Below are positions 24,241-33,153 of a stretch of 37,292 bases of DNA, in pieces. The notes under the pieces are model-generated. The model worked only from the letters and a program-made list of their open reading frames with translations. It made no database searches and was not told where the DNA came from. The position numbers were made by a program, and so were the translations under genes. Each line of letters begins with the position of its first letter. Position 1 is the first letter of the stretch. This DNA is from an uncultured Prevotellaceae bacterium (GTDB lineage Bacteria; Bacteroidota; Bacteroidia; Bacteroidales; Bacteroidaceae): assembly GCA_902776935.1 (NCBI GenBank), contig CACYRS010000022.1:688-37979 (forward strand), given 5' to 3'.

Positions 24241-26682
24241 ATGAAGAAAAGACTACTTGCTATTTTACTATTTGCGACCACGATTGTTTCAGCACAGGTA
24301 AGACAGGACATTTCACTATCTGAAGGATGGAAGTTTTCTCAGGACAAGAAATCCTGGAGGAATGTGATCATCCCTCACGACTGGGCTATCGCTGGTCCCT
24401 TTGACAAGAAATGGGATCTCCAGAAAGTAGCCATCGAACAGAATGGTGAGACAGAAGCCACAGAGAAGAGTGGACGTTCTGGAGCTCTGCCTTGGATAGG
24501 CGAAGGTCATTACAAAAGGACACTTAACATCCCTGAAGGTTTTGAACGCGCAGAACTGGTGTTTGATGGTGCGATGGCAGAACCTACCGTCAGCCTCAAC
24601 GGAAAGAAGGCAGGCTACTGGGCATATGGTTATAATGCCTTCCGCGTGGATATCACGGATTTCGTGAAAGCAGGCGACAATCTCCTTGAGGTAGACCTTA
24701 AGAATGTCGAGGAGAGCAGCCGCTGGTATCCTGGTGCAGGTCTATATCGCCCCGTGAAACTTATACTGACGAAAAAGACGTACATCGATGACTGGAGCAT
24801 CATTGTCCGCACGGTAGAAATAAAGGACAACACAGCTATCGTAGAGGCAGAGGTCAAGGTCGTTAATCCAGTCAAAGGAACTGCAACGCTGATGCTTACA
24901 GCACCCGACGGAGAGAAATTCTCCATCGGAGATACTCGCATAGAGGACGACGGAAAGATCTACGGGAGGTTTACCATCAAGAATCCACAGCTATGGTCAC
25001 CTGAAACACCTAATCTATATACTTTCCAGGCAAAAGTATTCACTGATAACGAAACATTGGATACAAAGGAGATAAAGACAGGTATCCGTACCGTACAGGT
25101 ATCCCGTGAAGGTGGTTTCCAACTCAATGGCAAGACGCGAAAGATAAAGGGCGTATGCCTGCATCATGACCTCGGTCCTCTTGGAGCAGCCATCAACAAA
25201 GCAGCTCTTATCCGTCAGATTAAGACGATGAAGGATATGGGATGTGACGCTATCCGTACGTCGCATAACATGCCAAGTCAGATGCAGATGGATATCTGCG
25301 ACTCATTAGGTATGATGGTGATGGCAGAGAGTTTCGACATGTGGATCTATCCTAAGTGCAAGAATGGCTATGCACGATTCTTCAGGGAGTGGGCAGAGAA
25401 AGATCTCGCCAATCTTATAGTGGCAAACCGCAACCACCCCAGTATCGTGATGTGGAGCATCGGTAATGAGATTCCAGAACAGGGCAGCGCAGAAGGCAGA
25501 CAGATTTCCATACGTCTGCAGGGACTTTGTCATGCTCTTGACCCCACCCGTCCTGTCACCCAAGGACTCGACCATGCAGAGGCATCAATAGAGAGTGGTG
25601 TTGCCAAAGCTATGGACGTGCCGGGATTCAATTACCGAGTACACAAATATGGAAATAGCATCAAGCAACTGCATCAGGGATTCCTTCTTGGTTCAGAGAC
25701 TGCCTCAACAGTAAGTTCCAGAGGTGTATATAAGTTCCCCGTTGAGGTTACTGACAATTCCCAATATGCTTCATGGGCACCGACCTATGACCCCAAAGCC
25801 ATCCTTAATGCCGACGGACAGTGTTCGAGCTATGATGTTGAGTATTGTTCGTGGAGTAATCTTCCCGATGACGACTGGGTATGGCAGGATGACAAGGACT
25901 GGGTAATCGGTGAGTTCGTTTGGACAGGTTATGACTATCTCGGCGAACCCACACCTTACGACGAGTACTGGCCAGCGCGCAGTAGTTACTTCGGTATATG
26001 TGACCTGGCAGGACTGCCTAAGGACCGATATTACCTCTATCGTTCAAGATGGAACAAGGACGAGCACACCATCCATCTCCTCCCCCACTGGTCCTGGGGC
26101 AAGGAGCGTAAGGGGAAAATCACCCCAGTATACTGCTACACCGACTATCCTACAGCCGAGCTCTTCGTGAATGGTAAGAGTCAGGGTAAGATCTCAAAGA
26201 ATCCCGCAGAGCGCCTCGACAGATATCGCCTCCGCTGGAACGATGTAAAATATCAGTCAGGAGAGCTTAAGGTTGTGGTATACGATGAGCAGGGCAATAA
26301 AGCTGGTGAAAAGACCATACGCACAGCAGGTAAGCCTTCAAAGATACAATTCGATGTTTGGACTCAGCACGACTCGCCAACCCTCAAGGCTGATGGTGAA
26401 GACATGGCGTTTGTAACTGTATCTCTCGCAGATGCCAAGGGAACATTCATTCCATATGCCTCTGACCAGCTGTCATTCGAGGTTACTGGTGCCGGATCAT
26501 TTGAGGCAGTATGCAATGGCGATGCTACAAGCCTGGAGTCATTCAAGAAACCTACAATGAGACTATTCAGCGGACAACTAGTTGTTATCGTTCGTAGCAA
26601 TAAGACCCCTGGCACAATAAGACTGAAAGTTACAGACCGTCAGAGAGGCCTGCAAAAGACAATAAATATCAATACGAAATAA
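24241..26682 (+). CDS. Glycoside hydrolase family 2 (beta-galactosidase-like), exported
   Basis: Exported GH2 enzyme, 813 residues, probably a beta-galactosidase or a related hemicellulose exo-enzyme. The signal peptide covers 1-19 (IVSAQ). Domains in order: N-terminal sugar-binding jelly roll (~20-180, with YPGAGLYRPVKL), immunoglobulin-like domain (~181-290), catalytic barrel (~291-600), and two C-terminal beta domains of the DUF4982 and GH2 C-terminal kind (~620-813). The acid/base is Glu410 in WSIGNEIPEQG; the nucleophile is probably Glu486 in LGSETAST. WTGYDYLGEPTPYDEYW and RTSHNMPS complete the active site. It is the last gene of the GH67 cluster and is followed by a terminator. The exact glycosidic specificity cannot be read from sequence. 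Confidence 0.94.
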   Translation: MKKRLLAILLFATTIVSAQVRQDISLSEGWKFSQDKKSWRNVIIPHDWAIAGPFDKKWDLQKVAIEQNGETEATEKSGRSGALPWIGEGHYKRTLNIPEGFERAELVFDGAMAEPTVSLNGKKAGYWAYGYNAFRVDITDFVKAGDNLLEVDLKNVEESSRWYPGAGLYRPVKLILTKKTYIDDWSIIVRTVEIKDNTAIVEAEVKVVNPVKGTATLMLTAPDGEKFSIGDTRIEDDGKIYGRFTIKNPQLWSPETPNLYTFQAKVFTDNETLDTKEIKTGIRTVQVSREGGFQLNGKTRKIKGVCLHHDLGPLGAAINKAALIRQIKTMKDMGCDAIRTSHNMPSQMQMDICDSLGMMVMAESFDMWIYPKCKNGYARFFREWAEKDLANLIVANRNHPSIVMWSIGNEIPEQGSAEGRQISIRLQGLCHALDPTRPVTQGLDHAEASIESGVAKAMDVPGFNYRVHKYGNSIKQLHQGFLLGSETASTVSSRGVYKFPVEVTDNSQYASWAPTYDPKAILNADGQCSSYDVEYCSWSNLPDDDWVWQDDKDWVIGEFVWTGYDYLGEPTPYDEYWPARSSYFGICDLAGLPKDRYYLYRSRWNKDEHTIHLLPHWSWGKERKGKITPVYCYTDYPTAELFVNGKSQGKISKNPAERLDRYRLRWNDVKYQSGELKVVVYDEQGNKAGEKTIRTAGKPSKIQFDVWTQHDSPTLKADGEDMAFVTVSLADAKGTFIPYASDQLSFEVTGAGSFEAVCNGDATSLESFKKPTMRLFSGQLVVIVRSNKTPGTIRLKVTDRQRGLQKTININTK

Positions 26683-26723
26683 AAATATCGCGGTCCGATG
26701 AATGGGCCGCGATATTTCTTTTT
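26683..26723. terminator. Bidirectional terminator between convergent GH2 and S9 peptidase
   Basis: The hairpin directly after the GH2 stop pairs 26683-26693 with 26707-26717, extended inward by a T-G and two C-G pairs, with a 7-base loop. CTTTTT follows on the + strand and a T-run at the stem end follows on the - strand. It also touches the stop of the S9 peptidase gene. Confidence 0.88.
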
Positions 26724-29166
26724 ATAAGTGTTTCTTTGGATAAAGAGCCTCCCACCACGTGGGGTCATCCTTTAGCCATTTGGCAAACCATGCCATCTGT
26801 GTGGCAAGCCATTTCTCTTTCTTCCCGTATTCGAGGATATGGTGATTCTCACCTTCCACCTCTACAAGTGCCACCTCACGCCCCAGCAGCTTCAGAGCCG
26901 TAAACATCTGCAGACTCTCTATCAGAGGCACGTTGGTGTCGGCATTACCATGAAGCAGGAGCAAAGGTGTATGGATCTTGTCTGCATTAAAGAGAGGCGA
27001 CTGGGTTACATACAGGTCACGATGACTCCATGGGTAGCTGTTGGCCATCGACACCTCACTGTAGTTATATCCCCAATATCCCTCACCCCAGTAACTTGTA
27101 TGATTAGCTATACCTGCATGAGATACTGCTGCTGCGAAGATATCTGACTGTGTCTGCAGATACTGAGTCATAAAACCGCCATAACTAGCACCCATACATC
27201 CAATCTTCTTTGGATTGATAAACGGATGTTCGACACATATCTGTTTTACACCCTCGATGATATCCTCAGCAGGCCCCCTTCCTGCTGTGTTAACGTGCCG
27301 CGAAGCCCACTCCTGTCCGAATCCAGTTGCTCCGCTTGGTTCAATGATATATGCCACATATCCCAGCGAGTTCCAGTACTGAGGAGCGTATGGCGACTCG
27401 AAATATCTGCTTACCGGCGAACATCCTCCATAATAATATACTATCATGGGGTACTGCTTCGAAGCATCGAACTCCTTCGGCAGATACAGTCGGCCATATA
27501 CAGTATCACCCTTAGAGTTCTTGAAGTTCCAGTCCTGACATGTACCGATCTCTGCATCACCGAGAGCAGAGACACCATCGAAGAACCTGATATTCTGAGT
27601 CTTCTTGAGATTCCTAAGATCCATAACGTAGGCAGAAGCAGGAGCCATCGTGGCATATGACAGATATGATATATAAGGTGCTTTCGAAGCCTTGTCGAAA
27701 CGGTAGATATCGTCACCATTAGCTGCGAGTTTTGTTATCTTACCCGTCTTTGGATTAAGCATAAAGAGATTCACGTAGTCTCTATCTTCAGCAGTGAAAT
27801 ATACCATTCCATCAGCAGCACACCAGTCCGGGCCCTTGTCTAAAGATGGATCGAAGTCCTTCGTAAGTGGAGTGACCTTCTTCGATGTAATATCATAAAG
27901 GAAGAGTTCATTTTCCGTCATACTCGGTGTCACGTCTGCAGGCAGCTGACAACCTATACGATCGAAGGCCTCAGGAGTGCCTGTAAAGAGAATCTGCTTA
28001 CCATCAGGAGAGAACGTTCCTCCACCAAGGAACTCAGCGCCAACGAATACCGTATCTACCTTCAGAGTACGTATATCCATTATCAACACATCCTGTACAG
28101 TAGTTGGACGCTTTGTAAGACGAGAACGTGACGTTGCCAACAACAGCTTGGTACCATCGAGTGAAATATCCTCAAGATACTCGCCTTTCGAGCCAAAGGT
28201 AATTCTCTGAGTAACTCCTGTCTTGATATCGTATTTCGCAAGATACCCTCTGTCACGCCAACCTGGCTGACGGTCGTCCATCTCAACAACCTCAAACACA
28301 TCCTTGTCCTCCTTTGGACCCTTTTCCTCAGCACTGATGATAAGATAGTCTTCTGTGGGCGATACGAAGTAGTTTCCTTCTGGGATATCATAAGCAAAGA
28401 GTGTACGCACACCTGTATGTGGGGATACCTTATACAACACACGCTTGTCACCTTCCTTTTCTTCTTCGAGCCAGGCAGATGTCTTCGGCATCCATTGGGG
28501 ATTACGCTGTGGCTGGGATATCAGACGCTGGGTCTTTGTATCACGGAGTTCGTAGTTCCAACGGGAACTGCCCCCACGATCCGTTGTCTGATATGCAATG
28601 CTTGTAAACAATCCGTCGGCAGATAGTGAAATGCCTCGCACACGCTTGCCATCAGTCAGGTCATGAACCATATAAGGATGCTTCTTGTCGAGGGTATATG
28701 CCACAGACTTCTTGGCATCAATACACACCGTTATCGAGTCTGTATCCTTGGGTTCTGCAAGATAACGTATCGTGAAAGTATGATGCTCGGGGGCAAGTTT
28801 CAGTTCTCCATCTGCCTCAGTTCCATCGATATAAAGTTTGTAATTCTTTGGGCCCTTAATTTCAATCTTTCCCTTCAGATAATCGCTGTTGTTGATATAG
28901 AACGACAACAAGCCAACACTCTTCTGGTCTGTCAGCGATGGAAGTACCTCGCCACTGAACTTCCCTGTCACAGGTGATGTAAGTGCTATATTGCCCATAA
29001 GCGACTTCTCGTCAAACTTGCTTCCTTTCACATCTACAGTGTCAAAAGCCAGTGGCGTATTAACTGCATAGGGACCTGAGAGGTTAAACTCACGGATATC
29101 CGTTTTCACTTGCGCCGATGCTCCAAATGCCAGCATCAGCAATGACAATGTCATCAATCGTTTCAT
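26722..29166 (-). CDS. S9-family serine peptidase, dipeptidyl-peptidase IV / prolyl-oligopeptidase type
   Basis: Exported serine peptidase, 814 residues, likely releasing dipeptides or short peptides in the periplasm. The signal peptide covers 1-19 (FGASAQ). Residues ~150-570 form the beta-propeller, visible as recurring blades (KRVRGISLSADGLFTSIAY, GEYLEDISLDGTKLLL, LGGGTFSPDGKQILF). The C-terminal alpha/beta-hydrolase domain carries the triad: Ser661 in GASYGG, Asp743 in GNADTNVP, and His775 or His776 in GENHHI. Residues ~20-150 form an extra N-terminal beta domain not needed for the fold. In many asaccharolytic and mixed Bacteroidales such enzymes feed dipeptide uptake. It is transcribed alone and divergent from the CotH gene. 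DPP-IV versus another S9 subfamily is not settled by eye. Confidence 0.93.
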   Translation of the reverse strand: MKRLMTLSLLMLAFGASAQVKTDIREFNLSGPYAVNTPLAFDTVDVKGSKFDEKSLMGNIALTSPVTGKFSGEVLPSLTDQKSVGLLSFYINNSDYLKGKIEIKGPKNYKLYIDGTEADGELKLAPEHHTFTIRYLAEPKDTDSITVCIDAKKSVAYTLDKKHPYMVHDLTDGKRVRGISLSADGLFTSIAYQTTDRGGSSRWNYELRDTKTQRLISQPQRNPQWMPKTSAWLEEEKEGDKRVLYKVSPHTGVRTLFAYDIPEGNYFVSPTEDYLIISAEEKGPKEDKDVFEVVEMDDRQPGWRDRGYLAKYDIKTGVTQRITFGSKGEYLEDISLDGTKLLLATSRSRLTKRPTTVQDVLIMDIRTLKVDTVFVGAEFLGGGTFSPDGKQILFTGTPEAFDRIGCQLPADVTPSMTENELFLYDITSKKVTPLTKDFDPSLDKGPDWCAADGMVYFTAEDRDYVNLFMLNPKTGKITKLAANGDDIYRFDKASKAPYISYLSYATMAPASAYVMDLRNLKKTQNIRFFDGVSALGDAEIGTCQDWNFKNSKGDTVYGRLYLPKEFDASKQYPMIVYYYGGCSPVSRYFESPYAPQYWNSLGYVAYIIEPSGATGFGQEWASRHVNTAGRGPAEDIIEGVKQICVEHPFINPKKIGCMGASYGGFMTQYLQTQSDIFAAAVSHAGIANHTSYWGEGYWGYNYSEVSMANSYPWSHRDLYVTQSPLFNADKIHTPLLLLHGNADTNVPLIESLQMFTALKLLGREVALVEVEGENHHILEYGKKEKWLATQMAWFAKWLKDDPTWWEALYPKKHL

Positions 29167-29194
29167 ATTTTTTCTTTATTGTTACATTTTGCCG

Positions 29195-29202
29195 CAAAGT
29201 TA
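29195..29202 (-). promoter_or_regulatory. Bacteroidetes -7 box for the S9 peptidase
   Basis: On the minus strand this reads TAACTTTG, matching TAnnTTTG, 28 bases before the ATG. No clean -33 TTTG is seen. Confidence 0.6.
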
Positions 29203-29245
29203 CAAAATTATTTAGAATATTGAATGGTTAATGGATATTTATTTG

Positions 29246-29253
29246 TATTTTTG
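29246..29253 (+). promoter_or_regulatory. Bacteroidetes -7 box for the CotH/lamin-tail protein
   Basis: TATTTTTG matches TAnnTTTG, 26 bases before the ATG at 29280. A TTG at 29220-29222 is a possible -33 element, about 23 bases upstream. The 113-base gap carries this box and the divergent one at 29195. Confidence 0.6.
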
Positions 29254-29279
29254 CATCCAAATCAGAATTTTAAACCATT

Positions 29280-31676
29280 ATGAATTATTCTAAGAAATTA
29301 CTTTTTCTAACATTGTTAACTGGAGCAAGCCTCCCTCTTGTCGCTGACGACAATAACCAAAATGGAACATTGATAATCAACGAATTCATGCAGTCGAATA
29401 TCGATGGTATCATGGACGACCTTAACGATTTTCCTGACTCTTGGGTGGAACTATATAATCCTGGTAATACAGCCGTCAATCTGAAAGACTATAAGATTGG
29501 TACCAAGAAAAAGGTTGCCAATGCATGGCAATTGCCAGACAATATGGTAGGACCCGGTCAGTATGTGATTATCTACTGCGACAAGGCTGGCGAGGATGAG
29601 GGGGTATCCGCCCTCCATACCAACTTCCGTCTGGAGTCTAGCAAGAAGAGTAGTCTTTTCCTATTCAAAGGCGATGATACCATTGACAAAATAGAGGACT
29701 TTGCTGCACAACCTGCCCCAAACATCGCCTATGGGCGCAAAACAGATGGCAGCGATGAGTGGGGCTACCAACTTGAGCCGACACCTGGCAAAGCAAATAC
29801 CGGCATGACTTGTAAGGCCGAAGATATTCTGGGTGAGCCTATATTCAGCATAAAGGGCTGCGTCATGAGTAATAAAGAAACCATAACCCTGACGCTAACT
29901 CTACCAGAGGGATCACCTGAAGGTACAGAGATTCGTTATACTCTCGACGGTTCGGAGCCAACAAAGAACAGTCTGCTATATCAGAGTCAGTTGAGCTTCA
30001 ATTCAAACAAGATTGTCCGTGCCAAGTTGTTCTGCGATGGCAAACTCTCCCCCCGCTCCACAACTCATTCCTATCTCTTCCATGGACGAGACATAACACT
30101 ACCAGTCATTTCCATCAATACGGACAATAGATACTTCAATGACTCAAAGATTGGAATTTACTCTGATAACAAGGCCTACGATGGGACAGAGAACTACAAG
30201 CACAATTGGCGTCGTCCGATGAATATTGAGTTTTTCATGAAAGACATGAACGCCAGCACACTTAACCAACTTATCGAAGCACGTGTGTGCGGAGGCGCAA
30301 CAAGAGGAGCCGCCAGGAAATCGATGGCCATTTATGCCAACAAACGATTTGGTGAGAAGCGATTCAATTATGAGTTCTTCCCCGACCAGAAACCAGGACT
30401 TAAAGACTTTAAGTCACTTATGCTGCGAAATGCAGGAAATGACTTCGACTATCTGTATATGCGCGATGCCATAATCCAACGTAATGCAGGAAGCCACTTG
30501 GATATAGATTGGCAGGCCTGGCAACCCGCTATCGTATATATCAATGGTCAGTATAGAGGCATGCTTAACATACGTGAACGCTCCAATGAAGATAATATCT
30601 ATACCAACTATAATGGTCTGGAAGACTTGGATATGTTTGAGAATTGGGGTGAACTTAAGGAAGGCACCTGGGATAACTACGACGCTTTCAAAGCTTTCTA
30701 TAATGAGCATGGTCACACTATGGCCGAGTATGAGCAATGGATGGATTGCAAGGAGTTTCTCAACTTGATGGCAGTCAATCTCTATTATAACAACGTTGAC
30801 TTCCCCGGCAACAATATCGTTATGTGGAGACCTACAGCAGAAGGTGGCCGTTGGCGCTGGATCATGAAAGATACAGACTACACATTTGGACTCTATGGAC
30901 AGTGTGCTGCCAGTTATAAAATCCTGGAATGGCTTCACAATCCCAATTACGATGGAGGACTGAACTGGGGTGCCAACAGCTATGAAGCCACCAGACTCTT
31001 CCGCAGACTGATGGAAGATGCCGACTTCAATCGTGAGTTTATCGACCGTTGCGCCATTTATATGGGAGACTTCCTGAATGAAAAAGGAACACGCGCTGTA
31101 TGGGATCCAATGTACGATATGATAAAGACAGAATATACATACCACAGGAATCTCATCAACCAGTGGTGGCCCAACTACAACCAGGAGCTGAATAATGCCC
31201 GCAACTGGCTAAGTCAGCGTACCAACAATTTCTACCAGCAGCTTGCCGACTACTACAAGCTTGGAACTCCTACCCCACTCGTCATCAACAAGGACGCTTC
31301 AGAAGAGGTAAAGACCATCGTTAACGGAATAGAAATAAAGGAAGGCTACTTCGACGGCAAGTTCTTCGAAGGACGAAAACTTACTGTTGAGGGCAAGGCA
31401 GGCGAAGGCCGAGAAGTAAAGGGCTGGAAGGTCACGAAGGACGGAACCACGACACAAGTGGACAGTCCCATATATACCTTCGACATGCCAAAGTGCAGTC
31501 AACTGACCCTGACGGCAATCCTCGGTGAGAGCACAGGCATAGAGACCATCACTACAACCAAACAAGAACAAGATCCAGCCATTTACGATCTCAACGGCCG
31601 TAAGATCTATTCTTCATCTCTCGACAATCTGCCCAAGGGTATATATATAATAGGTGGAAAAAAGGTAGTAAAATAG
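29280..31676 (+). CDS. Secreted CotH-kinase-domain protein with lamin-tail and chitobiase-like domains
   Basis: Multidomain exported protein, 798 residues. After a signal peptide (1-22, LPLVADD) comes a lamin-tail domain (~27-175: INEFMQSN, DSWVELYNPGNTAVNLKDYKIG, FRLESSKKSSLFLF). A chitobiase/hexosaminidase C-terminal-like domain follows (~195-265: GTEIRYTLDGSEPTKNS). The CotH domain (~270-620) has LNIRERSNEDNIYTNY and MKDTDYTFGLYG; CotH proteins are atypical kinases that phosphorylate proteins such as spore coat components. A small repeat domain (~690-755) precedes a type IX-like sorting tail (YDLNGRKI...KGIYIIGGKKVVK). It is therefore likely cell-surface or secreted. Whether it is an active kinase, and on what target, is unknown. 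It is monocistronic. Confidence 0.9.
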   Translation: MNYSKKLLFLTLLTGASLPLVADDNNQNGTLIINEFMQSNIDGIMDDLNDFPDSWVELYNPGNTAVNLKDYKIGTKKKVANAWQLPDNMVGPGQYVIIYCDKAGEDEGVSALHTNFRLESSKKSSLFLFKGDDTIDKIEDFAAQPAPNIAYGRKTDGSDEWGYQLEPTPGKANTGMTCKAEDILGEPIFSIKGCVMSNKETITLTLTLPEGSPEGTEIRYTLDGSEPTKNSLLYQSQLSFNSNKIVRAKLFCDGKLSPRSTTHSYLFHGRDITLPVISINTDNRYFNDSKIGIYSDNKAYDGTENYKHNWRRPMNIEFFMKDMNASTLNQLIEARVCGGATRGAARKSMAIYANKRFGEKRFNYEFFPDQKPGLKDFKSLMLRNAGNDFDYLYMRDAIIQRNAGSHLDIDWQAWQPAIVYINGQYRGMLNIRERSNEDNIYTNYNGLEDLDMFENWGELKEGTWDNYDAFKAFYNEHGHTMAEYEQWMDCKEFLNLMAVNLYYNNVDFPGNNIVMWRPTAEGGRWRWIMKDTDYTFGLYGQCAASYKILEWLHNPNYDGGLNWGANSYEATRLFRRLMEDADFNREFIDRCAIYMGDFLNEKGTRAVWDPMYDMIKTEYTYHRNLINQWWPNYNQELNNARNWLSQRTNNFYQQLADYYKLGTPTPLVINKDASEEVKTIVNGIEIKEGYFDGKFFEGRKLTVEGKAGEGREVKGWKVTKDGTTTQVDSPIYTFDMPKCSQLTLTAILGESTGIETITTTKQEQDPAIYDLNGRKIYSSSLDNLPKGIYIIGGKKVVK

Positions 31677-31713
31677 ATATAATTTAACAAAATGTAACTC
31701 TATAAGAAAAATA

Positions 31714-31721
31714 TTCGCGAA
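31714..31721. promoter_or_regulatory. 8-bp palindrome upstream of the gdhA promoter
   Basis: TTCGCGAA is a perfect palindrome five bases upstream of the likely gdhA -33 TTG (31727-31729). The position suits an activator or repressor site, but the palindrome is short and may be chance. Confidence 0.3.
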
Positions 31722-31726
31722 AATAC

Positions 31727-31757
31727 TTGGAGGGAATCGGAAAATTTCCTATTTTTG
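31727..31757 (+). promoter_or_regulatory. gdhA promoter (-33 TTG and -7 TATTTTTG)
   Basis: The -7 box TATTTTTG (31750-31757) matches TAnnTTTG. A TTG at 31727-31729 lies 20 bases upstream, close to the expected spacing. The leader to the ATG at 31816 is about 50 bases. No terminator is visible after the CotH gene, so some read-through is possible. Confidence 0.65.
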
Positions 31758-31815
31758 CAGCATCAAAAGTAACATATTGCAAACTAAAAACTTTTTATCA
31801 AAACGAAACAACACT

Positions 31816-33153
31816 ATGGAAGTTGAGAAAATCATGCAAGGCCTGGAGCGCAAGCACCCAGGCGAGGTAGAGTTCCTACAAGCAGTTCGCGAAGTACTGG
31901 AGTCAATCAAAGACGTATACAACCAGCACCCCGAGTTTGAAAAGGCAAAGATTGTTGAGCGCATCGTAGAACCGGAGCGTATCACCACATTCCGTGTGCC
32001 CTGGGTTGACGATAAGGGCGAGGTACAGGTGAACATCGGTTACCGCGTTCAGTTCAACAGTGCCATTGGTCCTTACAAGGGCGGTCTGCGTTTCCACCCT
32101 TCTGTAAACCTTAGTATTCTGAAGTTCCTCGGTTTCGAGCAGACATTCAAGAATGCTCTCACCACACTGCCAATGGGTGGCGGTAAAGGAGGCTCTGATT
32201 TCGCTCCCCGTGGAAAGAGCGATGCTGAGATTATGCGTTTCTGCCAGGCATTCATGACAGAGCTTTATAAGGTTATCGGTCCTGACATGGACGTTCCAGC
32301 CGGTGACATCGGCGTGGGCGGACGTGAGATTGGTTACCTCTTCGGTATGTACAAGAAACTCACCAGCCAGTTCCATGGAGCAACTCTCACAGGTAAGGGT
32401 ATGGAATGGGGAGGCTCAATCCTCCGCCCTGAGGCAACAGGCTACGGTGCTCTATACTTCGTTCACCACATGATGGAGACTCACGGACTCGACATCAAGG
32501 GCAAGACAGTGGCTCTCTCCGGTTTCGGCAATGTGGCATGGGGTGCTGCCAAGAAGGCAACAGAGTTGGGAGCAAAGGTCATCACCATCTCTGGTCCTGA
32601 CGGATATATATATGACCCCGAGGGACTCGATGCAGAGAAGATAGAATACATGCTCGAGTTGCGTGCAAGCGGTAATGATGTCTGCGAGCCTTACGCTGAA
32701 GAGTTCCCCGGAAGCCAGTTCTTTGCCGGTAAGAAACCTTGGGAACAGAAGGCCGACATCTATCTGCCCTGCGCTACTCAGAATGAGCTTAACGGTGATG
32801 ATGCCGACAAGATCCTTGCTCAGAAGCCTCTGTGCGTAGCCGAGGTATCTAACATGGGATGTACCGCTGATGCAGTTAATAAGTTCATTGCCGCAGGTCA
32901 GCTCTTCGCTCCTGGCAAGGCTGTCAATGCCGGTGGTGTGGCCACATCTGGTCTGGAGATGACCCAGAACTCCATGCGTATGGCTTGGACTGCTGAGGAG
33001 GTTGACCAGCGTCTGCATCAGATCATGTCTGGCATCCATGAGCAGTGCGTGAAATACGGTAAGGAGAATGGTTATGTCAACTACGTGAAGGGTGCAAATG
33101 TAGCAGGCTTCATGAAGGTTGCAAAGGCCATGCTCGCACAAGGTATAGTATAA
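31816..33153 (+). CDS. gdhA: Glutamate dehydrogenase (hexameric, NADP-type)
   Basis: Interconverts glutamate and 2-oxoglutarate plus ammonia, the main ammonia-assimilation step in many Bacteroidales; cytoplasmic. It has 445 residues from the ATG at 31816; an upstream in-frame TTG is rejected because it would sit in the leader. The substrate lysine lies in GPYKGG (Lys89). The catalytic lysine is Lys124 in PMGGGKGGSDFAPRGKSD, and Asp164 is in PAGDIGVGG, matching the hexameric 50S-type enzymes. The coenzyme domain begins near GKTVALSGFGNVAWGAA (~227). Length and FAPRGKS favour NADP(H), but cofactor choice is an inference. The RlpA-like frame begins directly at its stop, so the two are likely co-transcribed. 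Confidence 0.97.
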   Translation: MEVEKIMQGLERKHPGEVEFLQAVREVLESIKDVYNQHPEFEKAKIVERIVEPERITTFRVPWVDDKGEVQVNIGYRVQFNSAIGPYKGGLRFHPSVNLSILKFLGFEQTFKNALTTLPMGGGKGGSDFAPRGKSDAEIMRFCQAFMTELYKVIGPDMDVPAGDIGVGGREIGYLFGMYKKLTSQFHGATLTGKGMEWGGSILRPEATGYGALYFVHHMMETHGLDIKGKTVALSGFGNVAWGAAKKATELGAKVITISGPDGYIYDPEGLDAEKIEYMLELRASGNDVCEPYAEEFPGSQFFAGKKPWEQKADIYLPCATQNELNGDDADKILAQKPLCVAEVSNMGCTADAVNKFIAAGQLFAPGKAVNAGGVATSGLEMTQNSMRMAWTAEEVDQRLHQIMSGIHEQCVKYGKENGYVNYVKGANVAGFMKVAKAMLAQGIV

